Of a stretch of DNA of 64,000 bases, positions 48,146 through 62,700 are shown in pieces. The number at the start of each line of letters is the position of its first letter. The first letter of the stretch is position 1. This stretch comes from Spinacia oleracea. Its lineage: Eukaryota; Streptophyta; Magnoliopsida; Caryophyllales; Amaranthaceae. The position numbers and the translations under genes are program-made. Where the stretch lies: NCBI RefSeq assembly GCF_020520425.1, contig NC_079488.1, positions 89,509,285 to 89,573,284 on the forward strand, in the 5' to 3' direction. The notes under the pieces were generated by a model. The model searched no databases. It saw nothing but the letters and a program-made list of their open reading frames with translations, and was not told where the DNA came from.

Positions 48146-49611
48146 TGATATGTGCGTTTTATATAGTGTTTTCACCCCCATCCCTTAGTACTTTTATGCG
48201 TCAAATGAGCTCTTAGGAGCCATTTTAGTACTAATCTGTGTATTTGAGTGTTCCTTGAGTTTCAGGAATACTTAGTGAGAAATTGGTCTTTTTAGGCCCT
48301 TTTCTTGATGATTTAGGCCACTACATGATCCCGAGGGATTTCGGGACGACTTTTGTCAACTTACGGGAGCCTTAGATGTTCATGATTGAGCCCCGGAAGT
48401 TAGACTCGGTGTTGCGGACGAAGAGCTTCCCGCCCGATTGATCTCCCCTCGCCCATCGGGCGAGCAAGCAGAGGATCAGGTCGTCAGAAGGCGCCCGACG
48501 GGCGGAGTCTCGCCCGGTGCCCATCGGGCGCCCATCGAAGCTGCAGCAGCGCATTTTCTCTCTTCACCCGGGGGGCGAGAGCCGCCCGACCGGCCGCGTG
48601 CAGATGGATTCAAAGTGTCTCCCTCCGCCCGGCGGGCAGACCTGCGCCCGACGGGCGGGTTACGAGCTGGTCGCCCGACGGGCGGAAGGCCGCCCGACCG
48701 GGCGACGACAACCCAGGAGCGTTTTGTGCGCATGGTTTACTTAGTTTTTCCGGTTTTTCTTAATGCTTTTTAGGCAAAACTATAAATATAGCCCTTAGTT
48801 AATTTAGTGGAACATCTTATTATCTCATATTCTAGTATTAAACACTTAGTTTTATTTTCCCTAAGCTTAGTTTTTCTCTCTAATTTGTTCTAAACACTTA
48901 GTTTATTTTCAATCCAAAATTCAAGCTTTCCTTTACCATTGTTCTTCAATTAGGTATTGTTCTTTATTTCAATATTTTGTTTTGCCTTAATTATGTTTTC
49001 AATCATGCTAATTGTTTTGTTTATGGTTAATATGCTTGAGTAGTCTAATTTCTAGGGTTTGGGGATCCATGATTAATATGAAGAGATATTGAATAATTGT
49101 GATTGTTGGCATTGTAATTAATTCCTATTGATTGGTTTATTTCACTATACAATTAGATTTGCGCAGGTTTAATTGTGGTAGTTATGCAATATCAAATTAA
49201 GATTCGAGAGATGCAATTTGATGTTTAGGCTTGTGTCAATAGGTGGAATTAGTAGTTAATACGTAGCGAGAGCCCGTTAATTCTAAGTCTATGATTAGTA
49301 TCGATTCGAGAGAGCATGCTAGTCTAATTAATTACTTTGTTGATTATCGTGATTGTTCATTGTCCTGGATTGTTATTTGTTGGTGAACCTATGCCCTAGA
49401 TTCCTTAATATATTGATTCATACTCGTTTAATTATCGTTCGTAGTCTTAGCATACAAATCACCAACCAACTCTTGTTCACAATAGTCTAGATTAATTAAT
49501 TGATAGTAGAAAGAACGCCTGTTTCCCTGTGGATTCGATCCTGACTTCCCTTGCTACCTAGCTAGTGGACTTAGGTTATTTTTGATTAGGTTATACGACT
49601 TTAGCCTATCA
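48146..49611 (+). repeat. 3' LTR of the Athila element
   Basis: 1466 bp, TGATATG...CTATCA, uninterrupted. It shows the sequence into which the Copia-derived element inserted in the other LTR. Confidence 0.95.
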
Positions 49612-49965
49612 AGGAACGACGAGAGAAAGGGAGGGGGAGTATGAATAGAGGAAATAATAGGGGAAGTCTGAGTGGTGTTTTGTGGTGGTTCTGGGAGGAG
49701 GAAGGTGACGGTTCGACGGTGAAGGTGGGTGGTTGAGGGAGATGGCGAGAGTGGTTGGAGAATTGGTGGTTGCGGCACGGTGGTGCGGCGGTGGGGACAG
49801 AAGGGGGAGGCAGGGGAGTGTGGTGCTTCGAGGAGGCTAGAGAGAAAAATAAGGGGGTGTTATGGTGGTCGACCGAGGCATGCAACAAGGTGGTGAGGCT
49901 GGGTGGTTGGCGGTGAGGTTGAGCAGTGGTGGACTGGTGGTAGTGGTGGTGGCAGACGGTGGTGG
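49612..49965 (-). repeat. Middle remnant of the solo LTR
   Basis: Purine-rich G-rich sequence continuous in style with 26690-26828 and 54548-54780. It lies between the Athila and Ale insertions. Confidence 0.7.
49961..49965 (+). repeat. Left target-site duplication GGTGG of the Ale element
   Basis: GGTGG recurs at 54543-54547. Confidence 0.85.
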
Positions 49966-50195
49966 TGTTGAAGATAAGATCACTTGACTTAGTCTAACGT
50001 TTGTTACCAACACTTATCACTTCATTTTGTTAAGCTATTAGATGTAGATACTTATCTTATTTTTGTATTTATCTTTAAGTTAATTATTTAGCTTGTATTT
50101 ATCATTAGTTTGTTACTCCCTTGTAACTTGTAAGCCTATTTAAAGGTGTTTACATGTTAATAGAAAAGCATCCAAAAGTCATCTCTATTCTCATA
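49966..50195 (+). repeat. Left LTR of the Ale element
   Basis: 230 bp, TGTTGAAG...CTCATA. Confidence 0.9.
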
Positions 50196-50207
50196 TGGTA
50201 TCAAAGC
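50196..50207 (+). other. Primer binding site of the Ale element
   Basis: TGGTATCAAAGC fits the initiator tRNA-Met complement with one mismatch and begins immediately after the LTR. Confidence 0.85.
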
Positions 50208-50261
50208 TTCCGATCTAATTTTTTTCCTTCCTGCTGCCTTCTTCTCCTACTGTTTTTCATC

Positions 50262-53200
50262 ATGTCACTTGACAGTCAATCCCTCATTCAAAATTCTACT
50301 GATCCTACCAAGCCCTTCACTGCTGTTCACCTCCCAAACGCCATTAAGCTAACCCCCACCAACTACATAGCATGGAAAACCCAAGTCAAGGCTACACTGA
50401 TCGGGTACGATCTCTTCAAGTTTGTGGACGGTTCTTTCCCCTCTCCACCTGCCTCCCTCATTGCTGATGATGGTACGTCCTCCACCAACCCCGCTTCCCT
50501 CCCTTGGTTTCGCCAAGACCAACTCATCTTTGGAGCACTTGTTGGCACCCTATCTCAGGAGCTTGTACCTGTCATCTCCCACACAGGTACTGTCCAAGAG
50601 GCTTGCGACATCCTACCATCCACCTATGCCAACCCCTCCCGTGGCCATCTCAAACAAATAAAGGATCACCTCGGCAAAATTAAGAAGGCTAATCGGAGCA
50701 TTTCAGAGTATATGCAGTCCATCAAGGAGTGCACTGATAAACTTGCCTCGATGGGAAAATCCATGGATCCCGAAGACATCGTTGACAAGGTACTTTCAGG
50801 TCTTGAGTATGATACTTACAAACCTGTAATTGATGCAGTTAATGCTAGGGATTCTCCCATTTCCTTTGAAGAACTCCATGAAAAACTCATCAACAGAGAG
50901 CTTATGGCAGCATCAGTTCCTGCTAGCCCCTTCCCTGCTACTGTTCTTGCCGCCCAGTACAATGTCAACCGCAATGTTAGGCCTCCAAAGCACTATGTGC
51001 CTGCTCCTGGCCTACTCCCTACTCCATGATACACCAACAATTCCGCTCGTCAATCTCGACCTTTTCTTGGTAAATGCCAGTGGTGTCGCAATCAGGGTCA
51101 TGATCTTGATCAATGCACTACCTTCAAGTCTCTTTTCCCTGCCATCAATGTGCCTACTGCCACTCAAGCAAGGGCTGTCCAGAAAGGTTATCGACCTCCT
51201 CATGCGCATCTTGCTACTGCTAATATCTCAGGTTCGACCTCATGGCTCCTGGATAGTGGTGCTTTGCACCATGTCACCAATGACTTAGCTAACCTGTCAC
51301 TTCATGCTCCGTATGATGGCACTGAGGAACTTGTAATTGGTGATGGCTCTACCCTTCCCATTCAGAATACTGGTTCATTCTCTATCTTTACCTCTTCTCA
51401 TTCCTTTCAATTTTCTAATGTATTACACGTTCCAACTATCTCTAGAAATATTCTCTCCATAAATAAATTTTTCCAAGACAATAACATTAGCATTGAGTTC
51501 TTACCCTCTCTTTTTCGTGTCAAGGAACTTTTGAAGGGTACAATTCTTCTCCAAGGTCCAACTAGAGATGGAGTTTACGAGTGGAATCTCAGTCCTCCTC
51601 GAGTCTACACAACTCTCAAATTACCCAAGCATGAGTGGCATCATCGTCTTGGTCATCCATCATCTTCTATTCTTAGGATTTTAAATTCTAATTTCAATTT
51701 GTCTATTTCAGATTTTTCAATGTCTCATTGTAATTCATGCAATATGAATAAAAGCCACAAATTACCTTTCTCTATTTCTACTCTTACCTCCAATGCCCCC
51801 CTTGATCTTATATTTACTGATGTCTGGACTTCACCGCCATACTCCCATTATAATTTCAAATATTATGTGATATTTGTCGATCATTTTACCAAGTATGTTA
51901 GGTTTTATCCCCTAAAGAAAAAGTCTGACACTTATGATGTATTTTTACGATTTAGAGCGCTCGTTGAAAAATATTTTAAGTGTCCAATCATGAAAATATT
52001 TTCAGGTAATGGGGGTGAATATGCAAAATTATCTTCTTATTTCTCTATTAATGGAATCTCCCATCTCACTACCCCTCCGCATACTCCCGAGCATAATGGA
52101 TATGCAGAACGTAGACATAGGCACATTGTTGAAACGGGTCTTGCCCTACTCACCCACGCCAAACTGCCTCTCACTCTCTGGTCTCATGCTCTAGCCACTG
52201 CCACATACCTCATAAATCGCCTACCTACTCCTTCTCTTAAAAACATGTCTCCTTATCTCAAGTTATTTGAGGTCTCTCCAAATTATCACAAATTAAGAAA
52301 TTTTGGGTGTTTATGTTACCCATGGTTAAGGCCTTACTCCTCTCACAAATTAGACTCTCGTTCCTTACCTTGTATTTTTATTGGGTACTCATCGACACAA
52401 AGTGCCTACTATTGTCTTCACCCTCCCACAAATCGCATATATGCCTCGAGACATGTCAAGTTCGTCGAGGACGTCTTTCCTTATCCTGACTTATGTCCAT
52501 CTTACACTCCTTCTAAAGCAACAACTACTGCTGAATGGTGCTCTATTGACATCCCCATTGTGTTTCAGCCACACACAACTACAACAAATGAACTCACTCC
52601 CCCTACAACTACACCTGCAAGTCCCCCTGCTACCGCTGCTACTGCACCTAATACTCATGTGGAACCTCCTCCTCCCCCTACACGAACAATGGTCACAAGA
52701 TTGCAAAACAATATTGTGAAGCCCAACCCAAAGTTTGCACACCACTCTACAGTTTCTGCTTCTCCAACAGAACCGGTCAATATTACTCAAGCTTTGAAGG
52801 ACCCACAATGGCGTGCAGCCATGCAGGATGAGTTCAATGCACTAACTCATAACCTCACTTGGGATCTTGTTCCTCCTCGCTCTTCCCATAATGTGGTGGG
52901 TTGTAAATGGGTGTACCGCATAAAGTATAGGTATGATGGTACCATCGAGCGCTTCAAGGCTCGCCTTGTGGCTAAAGGGTTTCATCAACGGCCCGGTATC
53001 GACTACTCTGAGACGTTTATCCCTGTCATTAAACCTACAACAGTTCGTCTAATGCTTTCTCTTGCAGTGACAAATGGTTGGTCTCTCCGCCAACTTGACA
53101 TAAATAATGCGTTCCTTCAAGGCTCATTAAAGGAAGATGTTTATATGTCACAGCCACCTGGTTTCTTGGACAAAGATAATCCTTCGCATGTTTGCAAGCT

Positions 53201-54334
53201 TCGAAAAGCAATTTACTGACTCAAACAAGCTCCACGAGCTTGGTACCAAGAGTTCAGAAACTTCCTGTTATCTTATGGGTTCACCAATTTCGTTGCAGAC
53301 CCTTCTTTATTTATGTTTCGCAACAATGGTGCTATAACTTATCTCATTGTTTATGTTGACGATATTATTGTCACAGGTCCATCTACAACAACTCTTCAAG
53401 ATTTTATCACTAATTTGGCAGTGAGATTCTCACTAAAAGATCTTGGAGCTCTCTGTTACTTTCTCGGTGTTGAGGTTCTTCCTAACACCAAAGGCTTGTT
53501 CCTAAGTCAAAAGAAATACATTGAAGATATTCTTTGTCTAGAGAACATGTCTGATGCAAAGCCAGTCTCTACTCCAATGGTAGTACACCCACCGCTCAAT
53601 CTCACGGATGGTACCCCTCTAGCTGTACCTACTGATTACAGGGCTCTTGTTGGAAGCTTGCAATATTTGTCGTTAACTCGACTAGATGTTGCTTATGCTG
53701 TGAACCGTCTTTCGCAATTCATGCACAAACCCACAGACCTCCACTGGGCAGCCCTCAAACGGCTACTCCGATACTTGAAAGGAACCTCTAATTATGGCAT
53801 CACAATTCACCGTGACTCTCCTTTGCGTCTCCATGCATACTCAGATGCAGACTGGGCTGGGGATCGTGACACATATATCTCCACTACTGGTTACATAGTA
53901 TACCTTGGTCACAATCCCTTGTCGTGGAGTTCCAAGAAACAACAAGGCCTAGCTCGTTCATCTACTGAAGCAGAGTTTCGAGCTGTAGCTTCTACCACTG
54001 TTGAAATTCTCTGGCTGCAATCCTTGCTTACAGAACTAGAATCAAACTGGAACTTACACCTAGTATATACTGTGATAACTTGAGTGCAACACATTACTCC
54101 ACAAACCCGGTTTTCCACTCTAGAATGAAGCACCTAGCACTAGCATTCCACTTTGTGCGTGAAAAGGTCCAACTAGGTGTTCTTCGTGTGCAACATATTG
54201 CTGGCTCAGACCAACTGGCAGATGCCCTCACTAAACCTCTTGCTAAGACAAGGTTTCATTATTTATTTTCCAAGATTGGTCTTGATCAACGGCAGTCCAT
54301 CTTGCGGGGAAGTGTTGAAGATAAGATCACTTGA
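50262..54334 (+). pseudogene. Copia Gag-Pol polyprotein gene, broken
   Basis: One reading frame from the ATG at 50262. Order: Gag (UBN2-like, TPTNYIAWKTQVKATLIGYD), zinc knuckle [14 protein letters not shown], protease LLDSGALHH, integrase zinc finger (HHRLGHP...[12 protein letters not shown]), integrase core, reverse transcriptase ([31 protein letters not shown]), RNase H ([12 protein letters not shown]). Breaks: TGA at 51027-51029 just before the zinc knuckle, TGA at 53217-53219 inside the reverse transcriptase, and a frameshift near 54070 in RNase H, after which the frame runs 54080-54334. The second catalytic Asp of the integrase is replaced by Gly (codon 52005-52007, SGNGGEY). The product cannot work. 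The protein order (integrase before reverse transcriptase) proves Copia. Confidence 0.9.
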
Positions 54335-54542
54335 CTTAGTCTAACGTTTGTTACCAACACTTATCACTTCAGTTTGTTAAGCTGTTAGATGTAGATACTT
54401 ATCTTATTTTTGTATTTATCTTTAAGTTAATTATTTAGCTTGTATTTATCCTTAGTTTGTTACTCCCTTGTAACTTGTAAGCCTATTTAAAGGTGTTTAC
54501 ATGTTAATAGAAAAGCATCCAAAAGTCATCTCTATTCTCATA
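54313..54542 (+). repeat. Right LTR of the Ale element
   Basis: 230 bp, preceded by the polypurine tract GGGGAAG (54306-54312) and followed by GGTGG. Confidence 0.9.
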
Positions 54543-54547
54543 GGTGG

Positions 54548-55083
54548 TAGTGGTTGTTGGTGATGGTTAGAACAAAGAAGGAAAACAGAGAAATGAAATT
54601 GAAATTTGATTTGGTTTTTGGTTGGAATTTAGTTGAAATTGTGGCTGATTTGTAGAGTCAAGTAGAGTGAATGAGAAGAAAAATGCTAGGTGATTAAGGA
54701 TTGAATGTGGACTGAATTGAGGGTGGGGAGGAATGAAGGAATTCCCTCATTCTTGTTTGTACGTGAAGAGCAAGGAAGGAGAAAGAAATATGCCAATTTT
54801 GTTCCTTAGGGGCATTTTAGTAATTTCACATAGTTAGGCAAATTTCAAAAATTTTGTTGCTATTTTTGAAAATTGACATAAATAGTAATGTTTAACTAAA
54901 GTAATTCTTTGAAAAATATCGTTAACGCAAAATAAATTTTTGATTATGAATTTATCATTTAAAATATTTTGTAAAAACGTTTAAATTAACGAAATTTAAT
55001 TATTCGTAATTATTTAAAACGAAATCAAGTTAATAAATATTTGAATTTTAATAAATCAAGCTTAAAAATTTTGGGGTATTACA
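54548..55083 (-). repeat. Right remnant of the solo LTR
   Basis: It runs to GGGGTATTACA, followed by the duplication ATCCA. Confidence 0.75.
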
Positions 55084-55088
55084 ATCCA

Positions 55089-55603
55089 CATCATCAACTT
55101 GATGGTGTGGTGTGTTAACACTTATAAATAAGCTCAACGCGTTTAAATTCCAGCGCGTTGGTTAAGGGAACATAAAAGCAACACTAGCGTAAAAAATAAA
55201 GTAACACCAGTCAATATAAGGAGTCTCTAACATGAAATTGAAGAAACTGCAATAAAACAAGAAAAGTCACAGCGAATACAATGTATAACTAACACCAACA
55301 CATAAAGTCAAATAACACTTGTCTATACAAGGAACCTCTACCATGAATTATTCACTTGAGTACCTTATAAAAATTGGTTTAATCTTTGGAATAATTCAAA
55401 TCGTTTTAATTTCAAAACCCAAATAAATTCTCAACTTGGAAATTAAATTCTCGTTATAATTAATTAAAATAATAAATACTTTTAATTAAATTAACACATT
55501 CAAATAATTTATTTAAATGCGATTTAAATTCGTAAAATCCCAAAATGCTTTATAATTATAATAAAATATATTTATAATTACTTCAAAAATACGAGGTATT
55601 ACA
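55089..55603. repeat. Repeat-derived spacer with a second, truncated LTR end
   Basis: The right part (about 55370-55603) is AT-rich and ends ACGAGGTATTACA, like the outer end of another minus-strand Gypsy LTR. The left part holds an imperfect 110-bp tandem duplication (near 55200 and 55312, sharing AGTAACAC/AATAACAC and CTCTAACATGAA/CTCTACCATGAA). No left LTR end was found. Confidence 0.45.
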
Positions 55604-56940
55604 ATATGGGCCAACTTGTTGATTTTACGAGTCTCTCCTAGTTTTAAGGTGATGCGAAAACATGTCATTGATATTAGATGACTAATGCATTCTATTTGAG
55701 ATGTGTTGAATGTTATATTTGTGGTTCGCTCCTATTAATTCATGTCCTTGCAATGTTGAGTTTGTAAATCATTCGCCTTATCCCAATGAAACCATGTCAA
55801 TCCCCAATCCCCTAGTTGCTTTCTTATTAATCTTTTATCCATAGTTGTTAGCCTTATTAGCTTGTTAGTGAACTATATTTCTCCCTCGTTCTAAACTAGT
55901 TCGTGCCTTAGTTTGTTAAACTCATTTCCATTATGTTCTCTTTCGACGATTCTTATACTTGTCACTATAGCTAATATAGTTGGTTTGTTTAGGATTCTAT
56001 AAATTTTGTTTGACCAAGTAGTTGTTGTTTGACGATGCAAAAATCGCTTGTCAAATCTGTTTTATAAACGTCATAATAAACCAAAGTAGGATTTAGGAAC
56101 TTTAGTTTGTGGGTTTGGTAACAATAAACGACATAAATGACATTTTTATGTTTCTGATATGTTTTAGCTAATACATCTCTGAGTGTCGCCTCGCCGTTCT
56201 CCAATCTTGAGGGGTTTCAACTCCACAGTCCCCAGCCAAAATAACCTACTAAACCGGTCAATAACGCCGTAGGTTATACACGTATACTCATATTGGTTAT
56301 TTAAAAACATATCTTTCATTTCACCTTTTTTTATCTATCTCCACCAAGTATTTCCCTAACTCCATCACCGACCACCACACACCCTCTGTCCTACCCAACA
56401 ATCACTTAAGTTTGGTTGATTATTCACCATTTTTCAAACTATGCTTGAAATCAATTGTATGATTCAGGCAATTTGCAATAATTTGTAATTGATTGTTTTT
56501 TCTCTCTTGCAAATTTTCAATGAATCAAGAAAAAGTTGTCCAAATCAATTTGCAAGCTACGTTTACAATGCCACATCCTTCTTAGATGTTAGTCCTCATA
56601 TTCTTATTCAAATGCCTGTAAAATCTTTGCTACCCATTATAGGGGCATATTTCGATCAATTTTGAATATTGAATCGATGCCGGTAAGGTCATGGGAGCAG
56701 GGAAAGGGAAGGGAGAAATTAACCAAAACCCCAAAATTAACCAAAATCCAAAAACTTAATTTTTCTAATTATTTTCTTTACTCATTTATGGAAGTTAGAT
56801 TTTGATTTTTACATAAATAAAAAATAAAACTGATTACTTTACATTTTCTAAAATGTTTTGGGATAGAAAAATAAATCTCATGCCTGAAGACCTACATTTT
56901 TATAAGCAACACTTGCCGATTTCTGAAATTTAACACATAT
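55604..56940. other. Intergenic region downstream of APX
   Basis: No exon-like frame, RNA gene or clear repeat was recognised. Confidence 0.5.
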
Positions 56941-57026
56941 ATTAGCACTTGCGGAAATGGAAAAGGAAGGTGCATCATACACCTAAATATACAAAACAAA
57001 ACAAGCTAACACAATTGTCAACATCT

Positions 57027-57032
57027 TTTATT
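57027..57032 (-). terminator. Possible polyadenylation signal of APX
   Basis: AATAAA on the minus strand about 245 nt after the stop codon, a usual 3' UTR length for plant genes. Confidence 0.45.
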
Positions 57033-57277
57033 ACCAAAGCAAGCAACATGATCAATATCATGACCAATCCACAAAAAAGAAATCCTAGTATGCATTTCCA
57101 CAATCCATCAAACTCAGCAAACGAGACGATTAGATGCCCTGGTACTAAAATGACCAAGCTTCCCCTAAAGCAACCTAAGCGCAATGTTACTAAACGAACC
57201 CCATGTAAATGCAAGAAATACAAAAGATGCACTGGTGCTATTCTCTTCAACCCTTCTATCAGTCTTTCTCCAACTGC

Positions 57278-59412
<2,135 letters not shown>

Positions 59413-59421
59413 GGCTTAAAG

Positions 59422-60848
59422 TCTGATGGATCAAATAAGAACATATTAACAGCTATTTATCATTCATTCATAACTAGTAATTTAAACAAAGACTAGTTAC
59501 CTAACAGCAAAACATTTCGTTTATCACAAAAAAATCAACCACGAGTATAGGTTAGGCCATTTAATTAACAAGTGATCAGAACCTAACTGTTTAGAATCAA
59601 AGTCGGCCACTTAATCATAACTAAAACTATTGAAATCCAATCCAAAGTAAAATTGAAATACTCAAATCAATAATTAATTGAAGCCTTAAGAATAGTCGAA
59701 TGATTTTCCATCATATTTTTCAAGGGACATAGGGAGAACTTTATCAAAATGGAAGCCAAATCTTTTCAAGGAGCTATGACTCATTCATTTCACCTCAAAT
59801 ACCCACATCAAAACCGTAACATTTTAACACCAGTACAAAACATAAGCACTGTGGAATTTTAACTAAAGATATGGAACGCAAAATAACTAAAATCGGATGC
59901 GTACCTAAGAAGTTGTTAAATACGGGCGTGAGCCGCACCCATCATAACAACAAGTACGGAGTAATAGACAACGTTCATGATTAAAATTATAAATACTTCG
60001 TATATACTAGTTCCAAATCGATGGGAATTTTAAAAATAGCAAACTGGAAATACTGAAATTGAACTAAAATAAAAATTCCCTCCAATAATCTTGACTTGTG
60101 GGCCTATCTTTCAAATTATTTATTTCTTTTAAAAAAAAGATCAACCACTCATTTCAAAAATACACTCCGGTTTAATATAAAAAATTCTGAACAGATGAAT
60201 ATAGTATTCGTATACTTCGTATATTTTCTGGTACAAAAGAGCACACACATCCACATTCTACAGTCATCGTTAAAAACAAAAAGTATTAGCCGAAATCAAA
60301 AACTCATTTAAAGCATCATAATCAGCAACCAGAATGAAATCAAAATCGTTGAGAAGGCGCCCAAATCTAACAAATTAGTTTTAAAATCCTAGACTCATTT
60401 AGCGACGCTTGTTCATCCAACAAATGGGTTAAGCAACAAACAAAAAAACGACGCTGCCGATGACATTTAAGATCGACATTTAAAGTTTTCGCTAACATCA
60501 GCAAAACGCAGATCATACAATAAGAGCAAGAAACGACGATTTACACTCTTTCAAAATGAAGAATGTAATGTTTAAGTGAAATAACACAAAATCAAACGAA
60601 AACAAAACGCCGGTAAACCGCACAAAATGAGATCAGACAACACGAAGTTTGATCAGAAATTTATTAAAAATAAAATGCGCATTTCACACAAATGATTGAA
60701 AGCGCTGATAAATCACAAAAAATGATATAAACATTAAAAAAAATAAAGAACATGATGTACGATCAAACAAAGAAAATGCAGAATTTTCATAATCGCATAG
60801 ATCTAACGCATATCGAAGATCATAACTAGGAGAGAGAAAAGACGAACC
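59422..60848 (-). other. Probable 5'-leader intron of APX
   Basis: The acceptor CATCAG lies ten bases before the start codon (59422). A good donor, CATCAG|GTTCGT, occurs at 60848 after a leader-like exon (about 60849-60925). Cytosolic APX genes of other plants have a leader intron. The region has no coding frame worth reporting. Confidence 0.65.
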
Positions 60849-60950
60849 TGATGAAGAATCAAATGATGAAAAACCCTAAAAAGCGGAAGATGAGTGTGGT
60901 GAGCACAAGTTCAGTTAAAAATAATTCTGGTTGAGAAATGGAGAGGAAGG

Positions 60951-60960
60951 AGTTATAAAG
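60951..60960 (-). promoter_or_regulatory. Probable TATA box of APX
   Basis: CTTTATAACT on the minus strand, about 30 bp upstream of the leader exon. Confidence 0.55.
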
Positions 60961-60994
60961 GAGGTACTCCGTAACAGGTAAGGACGTGGATTAC

Positions 60995-61002
60995 GAAGGT
61001 TC
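60995..61002. promoter_or_regulatory. Heat-shock-element-like motif of APX
   Basis: GAAGGTTC (pattern GAAnnTTC), followed by TAG, about 45 bp upstream of the TATA box. Arabidopsis APX1 is known to be heat-shock-factor controlled, so the site is plausible. A full three-unit element is not present. Confidence 0.4.
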
Positions 61003-61327
61003 TAGTAATTTACTCTGAACCGTTGGATTAGCCCTTGATCTGTGGCTGTAATTGGTGGTTGGAAATCAAGGGAATTTGATTGGTTGGGTCTTTTAGAGGG
61101 TGTCTTGACTTTTTATAGGGAGGATGGACAAGGACAAGAGGTATGGGAAGTAGGTGGGGTTTTTTAAAGTTTTTTTTGAATCCATTGCACGATTATTTTT
61201 TATTATTGGGAAAAATATGTGAAAAGAATATTTTGTCAAAGTTGTGTGTCCATACTTGCCATTTTCATTCGATGTAATACTTTTGTGTTTTTGTTGGGAG
61301 CTACTCCGTATAAATCTATAATTACTA

Positions 61328-62008
61328 CTCTTTTCCGTCCTAAAATATAGTGTCTGTTTTTTATTTTGGGTGTCCCAAAATATTATTAGTGCCTGTTTTT
61401 ATTTTGGGTGTCTCAAAATGTGATTCGATATTTAAAGTTTGTACCTAGAAAATAGTGTAGTCCTACCATTAATGTTTATATCGTGAAAATATGGTCCCAT
61501 AATTTATTATTTTTTGTCTTTTTATTTAAAAAATAAAATAAATTGTGTACTCCCTCTGTTCCTATTTGTTCTTCTCATTTGAGGTTTGGAGTGAAAATTA
61601 AAGAAAATGGAATCTTGTAATAATTGAATGTAAGAGTAATAATTGAGTGTAAGATAAATTAATAAAGTAGTGAAGGAAAGTAATAAAGAAATTAAGGAGA
61701 GAGAAAATATTTTTAATAAAGTAACAAAAAATCATAAAAGTGGGGTTGGGTGGGTGGGTGAATGGGGAAATGTGAATGAATTAAATAAGGGATGGTAGAG
61801 AAATTTATGGTAAAAAGTCATGTCCAAAAATAAAAACGGGAAGAACATATAGGAACGCCCGAAATAGAAACGGGAACAACATTTAGGAATGGAGGGAGTA
61901 CTATTCTACTAAAGTACAATAACATTAATAGTTCATCATGTCATTTTTCAAATTTCTTAATTCCCGTGAAAAAGGTCAAAGGGGCACTATATTATGGGAC
62001 GGGGGGAG
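61328..62008 (+). mobile_element. MITE with TA duplication, interrupted by a second MITE
   Basis: The ends CTCTTTTCCGTCCTAAAATA and TATTATGGGACGGGGGGAG are inverted. TA flanks both (61326-61327, 62009-62010). Inside lies a later MITE at 61550-61898. Confidence 0.7.
61550..61898 (+). mobile_element. MITE nested in the 61328-62008 MITE
   Basis: 349 bp, with inverted ends CTCCCTCTGTTCCTATTTGT and ACATTTAGGAATGGAGGGAG, and TA on both sides (61548-61549, 61899-61900). Confidence 0.75.
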
Positions 62009-62267
62009 TACTCCGTGATTACGATCGTATTTTTTTATATAATTTCATTTTTAGGAGCTACAATGCCTAAGTTCCTGACGTTCGCTAATTAGCCATGGAA
62101 TTAGTTGCAGTATGACATCGCATCTCTTTTTCTCAAATCTAAATCTACATAAGGGCTTAGAATAGATTTGTTTTTGTTAACAGTAGTCTGTTAATTCAAT
62201 GGTGATTGGAGATGAACTTGGTAGGGAGGATCGCGTGTACGATCCACTCAACAACAATTAATAGGGA

Positions 62268-62362
62268 ATGGAACCTATCCACTCAAAATCCGTCCCAAAT
62301 CCAGATTAGCCCTAAGGTAAACCGAGTGGTAATACCTAAAAAAGAAGAGGAAAAAAAAAAAC
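62268..62362 (+). repeat. SINE-like 3' end with A-rich tail, copy 1
   Basis: CGTCCCAAATCCAGATTAGC, then AAGGTAAACCGAGTGGTAAT and an A-rich tail. It is closely related to 62701-62776. Body and 5' head not defined. Confidence 0.45.
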
Positions 62363-62700
62363 CAACGTAATTTTAATACGGAGTAATTTGAAGTAGCATA
62401 ATTTAGATGCCTAGAATATAAAAGGCATTGTCAATTTTGACCTATAAATGATGAGGAAACCACCACTTGAATGCTCATATAACAGGATGAATCAAACATC
62501 GATGTCGTATTCAAAGGACCGAAAAGTAATGGCATCAATTATCGCAATCAGCAGGCCGCAGGTGTGAACACATCATGGATACCAAGATTCCTATCTTGAA
62601 AAAAGAAAAAAAAGAAAAAAAAAAAAGAACCCCTAGGTTGTGGTTATGGTGATGTTATGTTTTCTATGTTAAATAGTTAAAATTTTAGGTTTTTCTCTGA

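Larger units (their letters stand above)
26829..49611 (+). mobile_element. Athila-type Ty3/Gypsy retrotransposon with gag, pol and a third ORF
   Basis: The LTRs run TGATATG...CTATCA. The 5' LTR is 26829-27262 plus 37658-38687, split by a Copia-derived insertion. The 3' LTR is 48146-49611 (1466 bp). The PBS complements tRNA-Asp, as in Athila elements. The flanking 5-mers AAGAA (26824-26828) and AGGAA (49612-49616) form a target duplication with one mismatch. The net length is about 12.4 kb. I counted about 20 differences between the LTRs (roughly 1.4%), more than in the Copia insertion it contains, so the nesting order and ages agree. Gag and pol are separated by one frameshift; pol and ORF3 are open. 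Confidence 0.92.
49966..54542 (+). mobile_element. Ty1/Copia retrotransposon, Ale (Retrofit) type, inactivated
   Basis: 4577 bp with 230-bp LTRs (49966-50195, 54313-54542), a PBS complementary to initiator tRNA-Met directly after the left LTR, and a polypurine tract before the right LTR. The duplication is GGTGG. The LTRs differ at three positions and end in TA rather than CA. A single gag-pol frame spans the interior but is broken by two stops and one frameshift. Confidence 0.9.
25103..55083 (-). mobile_element. Solo LTR of a Gypsy element, broken up by three later insertions
   Basis: The outer ends are TGTAACGCCCC and GGGGTATTACA, flanked by the perfect duplication ATCCA. Its own sequence survives in three pieces: 25103-26828, 49612-49965 and 54548-55083, about 2.6 kb in all. 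This is close to the 2.9-kb LTRs of the TR-GAG element. The order of AT-rich and GC-rich blocks, and an inverted ACTGAGTATTCGGCTCACC-like segment near 25400, show it lies on the minus strand. There is no internal region or second LTR, so it arose by LTR-LTR recombination before the other elements inserted. Confidence 0.8.
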
